A stretch of 10,910 bases of DNA from Acidimicrobiales bacterium (GTDB lineage: Bacteria > Actinomycetota > Acidimicrobiia > Acidimicrobiales > Ilumatobacteraceae). A program made the translations under genes and the position numbers. Below the pieces are notes generated by a model. That model did no database searches. It saw nothing but the letters and a program-made list of their open reading frames with translations, and had not been told where the DNA came from. Positions within the stretch are counted from its first letter, which is position 1; every line of letters starts with the position of its first letter. The stretch is taken from NCBI GenBank assembly GCA_030833305.1, contig JAURHL010000053.1, forward strand, positions 1-10,910, in the 5' to 3' direction. This document shows positions 5,723 through 10,910 of this stretch, in pieces.

Positions 5723-6724
5723 TCAGCGAACTTCACAGCGCAGGCGGTCCTGAAACCACGCCACCGCGATTTCGTGCTTGTCACTGAGCGGCCCCGGTCG
5801 ATAGGAACCCGAGTCGATGCCGCGCTGGACCTGCTCGCACATGCGCTGGTCCTCGTCGAGGACCACGTTCGACATCTCGAGCATGCCGTCGATCAGAGCC
5901 GCGTCGTCGGACGTGGAGTAGTAGTCGTACACGACACGAGTGGTGTCCACGTCCACCGGGATGATGCGCTCCACGTTCATTCCGTCGGCGTAGATGTTCA
6001 GCGCCAGATTCGGATAGCGGAAGAGCCACGCGCCACCCGATGGTGATCCCTCGGTCGTGTCGCAGGTGTGGTGACAGTAGCCGTCCTCGGGTACCGACAC
6101 CCGATACGTGCGCATGTCGAGAGCTCGACTGAGCGACGGATGGATCAGTTGCACGTGGTAGCCCTCGAGGTAGTTCTCGACGTAGGTCTTCCAGTTGCAG
6201 GCGAGAGTGCGGGTCATGCGCCGGACGAAACGGAATCGGTCGACCGAGTGTCGAGCGACCACGGCGGGCAAGCCACCGAGAGAGTGCCCGAGACTGGGTC
6301 CGCTGGGCGAGAGTCGCACGAAGACCATTCCGCTCCACGTGTCGACGTCGATGAGCCGCAAAGAGCGCGACTCCGGACAGAGGTCGGCCGAGTCCCCGAA
6401 ATCGCGCGCCGACACGAGCTCACCTCGCCAATCGAAAGCCCAGCCGTGGTAGCGGCAGACGAGGTTGCCGGTGGTTCCTTCGCCCGGCCAGAGAATGGGA
6501 CCGGCACGATGGGGGCACACGTTGACGAATGCGACCAGGCCGCCGTCGGGCCGACGGGCGACGACCAGGGGAAACCCCGCCATGTCGGCCGAGACATAGG
6601 CGCCGGTGGTGGCCACCTCGGATTCGGCGCAGAACATCAGCCACTCGTCGGACCACACGGTGGCGCGTTCGCGTTCGTACCATGAGGGGTCCCGATAGCG
6701 AGCGACGTCGAGGGCGAGGGTCAT
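5723..6724 (-). CDS. Rieske non-heme iron oxygenase, alpha (catalytic) subunit
   Basis: This 333-residue protein should hydroxylate or oxidatively demethylate a substrate using O2 and electrons from a separate reductase, which is not in the window. The N-terminal Rieske [2Fe-2S] motif is C70-x-H72 with C90-x2-H93 (CPHR and CRYHGW). The C-terminal catalytic domain has NWKTYVENYLEGYHVQLIHP: N177, E187, and iron ligands H190 and H195, with D292 (LDEDQRMCEQVQRG) as the likely third ligand. E187 stands where naphthalene dioxygenase has its bridging Asp205. The same Asp-to-Glu change is reported for carnitine monooxygenase CntA, so a CntA/GbcA-like relative is plausible, but the substrate cannot be assigned. 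ATG 6724 follows the acyl-CoA dehydrogenase stop by one base, implying translational coupling. The length is slightly short for the family, but both domains are complete. Confidence 0.93.
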   Translation of the reverse strand: MTLALDVARYRDPSWYERERATVWSDEWLMFCAESEVATTGAYVSADMAGFPLVVARRPDGGLVAFVNVCPHRAGPILWPGEGTTGNLVCRYHGWAFDWRGELVSARDFGDSADLCPESRSLRLIDVDTWSGMVFVRLSPSGPSLGHSLGGLPAVVARHSVDRFRFVRRMTRTLACNWKTYVENYLEGYHVQLIHPSLSRALDMRTYRVSVPEDGYCHHTCDTTEGSPSGGAWLFRYPNLALNIYADGMNVERIIPVDVDTTRVVYDYYSTSDDAALIDGMLEMSNVVLDEDQRMCEQVQRGIDSGSYRPGPLSDKHEIAVAWFQDRLRCEVR

Positions 6725-6725
6725 G

Positions 6726-7874
6726 TCAGAGACCCAGATCCTTGGCGATGATGCTCTTCATGACTTCGGTCGTGCCGCCGTAAATGGTGGTGATCCGGGC
6801 ATCGGCGTACGCCCGGGCGATCGGGTATTCGCGCATGTATCCGTAGCCACCGAACAGTTGCAGGCACTTGTCGGCGACCCGCTTCAGCAGTTCCGTGCAC
6901 CAGTATTTGGCGGCGGCGGCTTCGGCCGCCGAGAGTCGTGAGGCATTGAGGGCCAGAACGCAAGCGTCGACGTACGCCTGGGCCACCTCGACCTCGGTGT
7001 TTTGCTCGGCGAGCACGAACTTGGTGTTCTGGAACGCCCCGATGGTGGTGCCGAACGCCTTGCGCTCCTTGACGTACTCGAGAGTCCACCGTACGCAGGC
7101 CCGCGCCGAGGCCAGGCTGGCCACGGCGATCGAGAGCCGTTCCTGGGCCAGGTTGGAGGTCAGATAATGGAAGGCACGCCCCTCGTCACCGAGACGATTC
7201 GCCACGGGCACCTCGACGTCGTTGAAGAAGAGTTCGGACGTGTCGGCGCTCGTTTGCCCGATCTTGTCGAGATTTCGACCCCGTTCGAAGCCCGGCATCC
7301 CGCGCTCGACGACGAGCAACGACATCCCGGTGTGGCGTTGCGTCGGGTCGGTCTTGGCCGCGACGATCACGAGATCGCTGTTGATGCCGTTGGTGATGAA
7401 CGTCTTGGAGCCATTGAGGATGTAGCGGTCACCGTCGCGACGCGCGGTGGTGGCGATGCTGGCGAGGTCGCTGCCGGTGCCCGGCTCGGTCATGGCGATG
7501 GCGGTGATCAGCGACCCCGACGCGATTCCGGGCAACCAGCGTGCCTTCTGATCGTCGTCACAGATGTCGGTGAAGTAGGGCGTGGTGATGTCGTTGTGCA
7601 ACGTGATCCCGTTGCCCGCGCCGCCGATACCGGCCAGCGCCAACTCCTCGCCGATGATCGCATTGAACCGGAAATCCGAACTTCCTCCGCCACCGAACTC
7701 TTCGGGAACCGCCATGCCGAGGAACCCACTGGCGCCGGCTTTGGTGTACAGGTCCCGCGGAGCGATCCCCTCGTCCTCCCATCGGGAGTAGTCAGGGGTG
7801 ATTTCCTTGGCGACGAACGAACGAAAACTCTCGCCGAACGCGAGGTGTTCGTCGTCGTAGAGGGAGCGTTCCAT
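6726..7874 (-). CDS. Acyl-CoA dehydrogenase, LCAD/IVD catalytic type
   Basis: This 382-residue flavoprotein should introduce an alpha-beta double bond into an acyl-CoA and pass electrons to electron-transfer flavoprotein. Order of features: N-terminal helical domain (about 1-118); the FAD/substrate strand motif AIAMTEPGTGSDLA (125-138); NGSKTFITNG (154-163); the middle beta-domain ending FFNDVEVP (216-223); and the C-terminal helical domain with ERKAFG and LQLFGGYGYMREYPIARAYADAR. The usual MCAD/SCAD catalytic Glu in IYEGT is absent: the site reads IYGGTTE (364-370). Instead E245 in NLAQERL occupies the position used by LCAD and isovaleryl-CoA dehydrogenase, so the enzyme is expected to be active. 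ATG 7874 has GGGAG directly against it, unusually close for a ribosome-binding site. It is 15 bases after the SDR stop and one base before the Rieske gene. Confidence 0.95.
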   Translation of the reverse strand: MERSLYDDEHLAFGESFRSFVAKEITPDYSRWEDEGIAPRDLYTKAGASGFLGMAVPEEFGGGGSSDFRFNAIIGEELALAGIGGAGNGITLHNDITTPYFTDICDDDQKARWLPGIASGSLITAIAMTEPGTGSDLASIATTARRDGDRYILNGSKTFITNGINSDLVIVAAKTDPTQRHTGMSLLVVERGMPGFERGRNLDKIGQTSADTSELFFNDVEVPVANRLGDEGRAFHYLTSNLAQERLSIAVASLASARACVRWTLEYVKERKAFGTTIGAFQNTKFVLAEQNTEVEVAQAYVDACVLALNASRLSAAEAAAAKYWCTELLKRVADKCLQLFGGYGYMREYPIARAYADARITTIYGGTTEVMKSIIAKDLGL

Positions 7875-7889
7875 CTCCCTATTCTGCCG

Positions 7890-8630
7890 TCAGGCCCAAC
7901 CTCCGGCATAAGCGACGAACTGCCCGGTGGTGAATCGACTGGTCCCGTCGAGGAAAGCCATGCAGAACGACGAGAATTCGTCCATGGTTCCCAAGCGGCG
8001 CATCGGCACTTGCGACTCGATCTTGGCGCGCACCTCGGGATCCGACGCTCCCGACGCCTTCAAGAAGGCCGGGAAGTCCATGAAGTTTGTGCCCACCGCG
8101 TTCACCTGTACTCCGGTCCGGGCCACCTCGTCGGCCACATTCTTGACCAACATCGTGGCGGCGGCCCGGGCCGACGAATACAACGGAGCGCCCGGGGTGG
8201 CACGGGCGCCCGAGGCACTGGTGATCACCAGGACCTGACCCGACTCCTGGGACGTCATCACCGGTACCACGGATCTCAAGAAATTGTACGGGGCCTCGAC
8301 GCAACCGGCGAGGACCTGACGCAACTGGTCGAGGGTCGAATTGACGAATCGGCCCGTGACGATCTGTCCCGAGAACATGACTGCGGAGTCGATGCGACCG
8401 AACGCGTTCATCGCTGCTCCCACCAGCGCCTCACCGTCGTCCAGAGTGTTCAGGTTGCTGTGTCCGGTGCAGGAGACGACCCGCGCTCCCGTCTCTTCGA
8501 GTCGGGAGACGAGTTCGGCGTCGGGGTCACCCAGGACGAGGTCGAAGCCCCGCTCGGCGAAGCGTTCGGCAAGATCGGGTCCCACGTAGTAGCGGGTGTC
8601 GGAGACGAGGGCGACGGGTCGAGCAGCCAT
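7890..8630 (-). CDS. Short-chain dehydrogenase/reductase family protein with altered cofactor and catalytic motifs
   Basis: The 246-residue product has the length and fold pattern of SDR enzymes, which oxidise or reduce carbonyl/alcohol groups with NAD(P). The Rossmann start is ALVSDTRYYVGPDLAERF (7-24), where the canonical TGxxxGxG is largely lost. NNAG is replaced by MFSGQ (85-89). The catalytic serine region is ITSAS (136-140). The YxxxK pair is Y151-S-S-A-R155, with Arg instead of Lys. The C-terminus GQFVAYAGGWA resembles the usual GQ...DGG ending. It may bind cofactor differently or have lost catalysis. ATG 8630 is only seven bases from a TACTGT -10 element, so the mRNA is probably leaderless. 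The open frame continuing upstream past 8630 is antisense to the sulfatase and not part of this gene. It is the first gene of the five-gene - strand operon. Confidence 0.88.
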   Translation of the reverse strand: MAARPVALVSDTRYYVGPDLAERFAERGFDLVLGDPDAELVSRLEETGARVVSCTGHSNLNTLDDGEALVGAAMNAFGRIDSAVMFSGQIVTGRFVNSTLDQLRQVLAGCVEAPYNFLRSVVPVMTSQESGQVLVITSASGARATPGAPLYSSARAAATMLVKNVADEVARTGVQVNAVGTNFMDFPAFLKASGASDPEVRAKIESQVPMRRLGTMDEFSSFCMAFLDGTSRFTTGQFVAYAGGWA

Positions 8631-8634
8631 GGGG

Positions 8635-8663
8635 CTGACAGTAGGTAGTGACAGCACTATTGT
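8635..8663 (+). promoter_or_regulatory. Promoter for the sulfatase gene
   Basis: On the + strand there is CTGACA (8635-8640, five of six to TTGACA), a 17-base spacer and a TATTGT -10 (8658-8663). Transcription would begin near 8670, giving a leader of about 30 bases that contains GAGGAA before ATG 8700. It overlaps the opposing promoter almost completely. Confidence 0.75.
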
Positions 8664-8666
8664 CAA
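8638..8666 (-). promoter_or_regulatory. Near-consensus promoter for the SDR-led operon (leaderless)
   Basis: Read on the - strand, there is a perfect TTGACA (8666-8661), a 17-base spacer and a TACTGT -10 (8643-8638). Seven bases (CAGCCCC) then precede ATG 8630. With a usual start 6-8 bases after the -10, transcription begins at or next to the A of the start codon, a leaderless arrangement common in actinobacteria. Confidence 0.8.
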
Positions 8667-8668
8667 TA
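8646..8668 (+). promoter_or_regulatory. Candidate operator: inverted repeat TAgTGACA-N7-TGTCAaTA
   Basis: Arms 8646-8653 and 8661-8668 match at seven of eight positions around a 7-base spacer. The repeat covers the -10 of the sulfatase promoter and the -35 of the SDR promoter, so one dimeric regulator bound here could block both. TGACAG also occurs as direct copies at 8636, 8649 and 8675, spaced 13 and 26 bases apart. The regulator is not encoded in the window; its family cannot be told from this. Confidence 0.55.
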
Positions 8669-8690
8669 CAGCGGTGACAGACGGAGCAGC

Positions 8691-8696
8691 GAGGAA
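8691..8696 (+). promoter_or_regulatory. Shine-Dalgarno-like GAGGAA for the sulfatase
   Basis: GAGGAA lies three bases before ATG 8700 (AGGA four bases before). This is close but usable, and it supports this start over any downstream Met such as codon 41. Confidence 0.5.
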
Positions 8697-8699
8697 ACG

Positions 8700-10910
8700 A
8701 TGAGCGAAAAATTCGAGGGTCGTATCGGTCGGACGTACACCGAATCGGAGCCGTGGTGGCCGTCTCGTCCCCATCCGGGTGAGGAGGCGCCCAACGTCAT
8801 CGTCATCTTGTTCGACGACATGGGGTTCTCTCATCTCGGATGTTTCGGATCGACATTGTCGACACCGAACATCGACGCATTGGCGGCCGAAGGACTCCGC
8901 TTCACGAACTTCCACGTGACACCACTGTGCTCGCCGACCCGGGCCGCGTTGTTGACCGGTCGCAACCATCACGCGGTCGGAATGCGCTCGGTTTCGAACT
9001 TCAACAGTGGCTTTCCCCACATGCGCGGACACATCGCCAACGAGGCGACGACGATCGCCGAGATCCTGCGCGGCGCCGGCTACGCCACCTTCGCATTGGG
9101 GAAGTGGCACCTCTGTCCGATGGCGGACGCCTCGGCCGCCGGCCCGTTCGATCAGTGGCCGTTGCAACGTGGCTTCGACCGTTTCTACGGCTTCCTCGAC
9201 GGGGAGACCGATCAGTTCCATCCGGAGTTGGTGTACGACAACCATTGGATCGAGCCACCGGCCGGACCGGACGAGGGGTATCACTTGTCGGAGGATCTCG
9301 TCGACAAGGGCATCGAATTCATGCACGACTCGGTGAGCCTTCGTCCTGATCGCCCGTTCTTCATGTATCTCGCGTTCGGGGCCACGCACGCGCCCCACCA
9401 GGCCCCGGAGCGTTACCTGCAGAAATACCGTGGTGCGTTCGACGAGGGTTGGGACGTTTTTCGTGAACGGTGGTTCGCCCGTCAGAAGGAACTCGGAGTG
9501 ATTCCCGCCGACACCACCCTCGCGCCGCGCAATCCCGGGGTCGAGGCCTGGAACGATCTGTCGGAGAATCAGCGACGATTGGCGTGTCGCCTCCAGGAGG
9601 CGTACGCGGCCTTCCTCGAACACACCGATGATCAGATCGGGAGGCTGATGGAGTCTTTGAAGAACCTGGGCGTGGACGACAACACCGTCGTCTTCTTGAT
9701 GTCCGACAACGGCGCGTCGCAAGAAGGTGGACCATTCGGTGTTCTGCACGAGATGAAGTTCTTCAACATGATCCTGGAGACCCCCGACGAGGCGATCGCC
9801 CGCATCGACGAGATCGGAGGTCCCCACTCGCACAGCAACTATCCGTGGGGCTGGTCGCAGGCGGGGAACACGCCCTTCAAGTGGTACAAACAGAACACCC
9901 ACGAGGGCGGAATCCACGTTCCGTGCATCGTGCGTTGGCCCCGGGGTATCCGAGGTGGCGGAGAACTTCGGGATCAGTTCCATCATGTCAACGACATCGT
10001 GCCGACGATTCTCGAAATGACCGGTGTTTCGGCTCCCTCGACCTACCACGGTCTCGACGTCATGCCGATCAGCGGAGTCTCGATGAAGTACGCCATCGAC
10101 GAGCCTTCCACGCCGACGCGCAAGAAGATCCAGTACTACGAGATGGGTGGACACCGTGGCATCCACGTGGACGGTTGGAAAGCCGTCACGCGTCACGAGC
10201 AGGGCAAGTCGTTCGACGACGACGTCTGGGAGCTGTATCACGTCGACGTGGATCGGTCGGAGACCAACGACCTGGCGTCGCGCGAGCCGGATCGTCTGCG
10301 CGAGTTGATCGCGTTGTGGTGGGAGGAAGCCGAACGCGAAGGGGTGCTCCCGCTCGATGACCGGGGCCTCGAATTGTTCGGCGCTCGCTTCGCCGATCGC
10401 TCGGTTCACCCCACCTCACGGACGTACGTGTACCGCCCCCCGATGGCGCCGATGCCGGCGCAGGCGGCGGCCTCTCTCGGGGGTCGTAGTTGGGATCTTG
10501 ACGCGTACGTGCGTCGTTCGGTGGGGCAGGGTGGCGTCATCTACGCCTCGGGGACCGAGAATTCCGGATTCAGCTTCTACGTGGACGAGGGAAGGCTGGT
10601 CTTCGATTACAACATCTTCGGCGAGCATCACGTGATGACGTCCAACCGCGACGTGCCCGCTGGTGACTCGGTGGCGTCCGTTCGTTTCCGGCGCACCGGC
10701 AAGACCGCCGAGGTTCTGTTGTTGATCGACGGGTCCGCCGCCGGAACTTTGCACCTGCCGTTCGTGATGCGCACCATGTCGAGCGTCGGGCCGAGCGTCG
10801 CGTACGACCACGGGTCTCCCGTCGCGATCGGATACGCGCACCGTCGTGACGGGTTCCCGTTCGAGGGGACCATCGACCGTGTGGAGATACGTCTGGTGGC
10901 GCCGAATACA
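8700..10910 (+). CDS. Arylsulfatase (AtsA/AtsD-like), cytosolic, incomplete at right edge
   Basis: A frame of 737 codons without a stop runs from ATG 8700 to the window edge. The enzyme should hydrolyse a sulfate ester, releasing sulfate. The signature CSPTRAALLTGR starts at C77, the cysteine that becomes formylglycine. The active-site residues known from Pseudomonas AtsA all have counterparts: D39, D40, R81, K135, H137, H230, D336, N337 and K394, with offsets of 26, 22 and 19 from AtsA numbering in successive blocks. After the sulfatase domain (about 30-560), a beta-rich C-terminal region (about 605-737, GGVIYASGTENSGFSFYVDEGRL onward) resembles the jelly-roll/LamG-like extension of long actinobacterial AtsA/AtsD proteins, usually near 780 residues, so little is missing. 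The N-terminus MSEKFEGRIGR has no signal peptide, so it acts in the cytosol. Maturation needs a formylglycine-generating enzyme encoded elsewhere. It is divergent from the SDR operon. The aryl/alkyl sulfate substrate is unknown. Confidence 0.95.
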   Translation, partial: MSEKFEGRIGRTYTESEPWWPSRPHPGEEAPNVIVILFDDMGFSHLGCFGSTLSTPNIDALAAEGLRFTNFHVTPLCSPTRAALLTGRNHHAVGMRSVSNFNSGFPHMRGHIANEATTIAEILRGAGYATFALGKWHLCPMADASAAGPFDQWPLQRGFDRFYGFLDGETDQFHPELVYDNHWIEPPAGPDEGYHLSEDLVDKGIEFMHDSVSLRPDRPFFMYLAFGATHAPHQAPERYLQKYRGAFDEGWDVFRERWFARQKELGVIPADTTLAPRNPGVEAWNDLSENQRRLACRLQEAYAAFLEHTDDQIGRLMESLKNLGVDDNTVVFLMSDNGASQEGGPFGVLHEMKFFNMILETPDEAIARIDEIGGPHSHSNYPWGWSQAGNTPFKWYKQNTHEGGIHVPCIVRWPRGIRGGGELRDQFHHVNDIVPTILEMTGVSAPSTYHGLDVMPISGVSMKYAIDEPSTPTRKKIQYYEMGGHRGIHVDGWKAVTRHEQGKSFDDDVWELYHVDVDRSETNDLASREPDRLRELIALWWEEAEREGVLPLDDRGLELFGARFADRSVHPTSRTYVYRPPMAPMPAQAAASLGGRSWDLDAYVRRSVGQGGVIYASGTENSGFSFYVDEGRLVFDYNIFGEHHVMTSNRDVPAGDSVASVRFRRTGKTAEVLLLIDGSAAGTLHLPFVMRTMSSVGPSVAYDHGSPVAIGYAHRRDGFPFEGTIDRVEIRLVAPNT

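Noticed and set aside
7002..8648. 548-codon + strand frame opposite the dehydrogenase and SDR
   Set aside because: Antisense shadow of two well-recognised genes; it also crosses the divergent promoter region.
8631..10409. Long - strand open frame joined to the SDR (839 codons in total)
   Set aside because: It is antisense to the sulfatase, whose + strand frame carries all catalytic motifs. The SDR start at 8630 is fixed by a promoter, and the upstream extension has low-complexity, Arg/Val/Asp-rich content typical of antisense frames in GC-rich DNA.

Overview
The window looks like chromosomal DNA from a GC-rich actinobacterium, most likely an Acidimicrobiia-type (Ilumatobacter-like) lineage. 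The clues are the short actinobacterial-style SecG, frequent GTG starts and GTGA overlaps, TAnnnT -10 elements close to start codons, and an Opp/Dpp permease with the long cysteine-containing first loop common in actinobacteria. The taxonomic call is inference; no rRNA is present. I see no mobile element, CRISPR array or sign of recent transfer.

Left part, + strand (1-4302): the 3' part of a peptide/oligopeptide ABC importer operon. It holds the C-terminal part of a solute-binding protein, a strong intergenic hairpin, a DppB/OppB-type permease, and two Opp/Dpp-type ATPases (GTGA overlaps). The second permease (DppC/OppC-type) is not here and may lie upstream of the window. secG follows the last ATPase immediately. 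Then come tRNA-Leu(GAG) with encoded CCA and an intrinsic terminator whose stem also covers the end of a convergent gene.

Middle part, - strand (8630 down to 4434): five tightly packed genes, probably one transcript. In order of transcription they are an atypical SDR-family protein, an acyl-CoA dehydrogenase of the LCAD/IVD catalytic type, a Rieske non-heme iron oxygenase alpha subunit with a Glu at the bridging position, ThrH (phosphoserine phosphatase/homoserine phosphotransferase-like), and a class I SAM-dependent methyltransferase. Gaps are 15, 1, 30 and 2 bases.

Right part, + strand (8700 to the window edge): a large cytosolic arylsulfatase with a complete AtsA-type active site and a C-terminal jelly-roll/LamG-like extension, open at the right edge. 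It is divergent from the SDR. The 69-base intergenic region holds two overlapping, near-consensus, oppositely directed promoters sharing an inverted repeat that looks like a regulator operator.

The most interesting unit is this divergent locus. A cytosolic sulfatase could remove sulfate while the oxygenase, dehydrogenase and SDR oxidise the freed organic skeleton. This suggests a co-regulated pathway for a sulfated organic compound, but its substrate cannot be read from the sequence.
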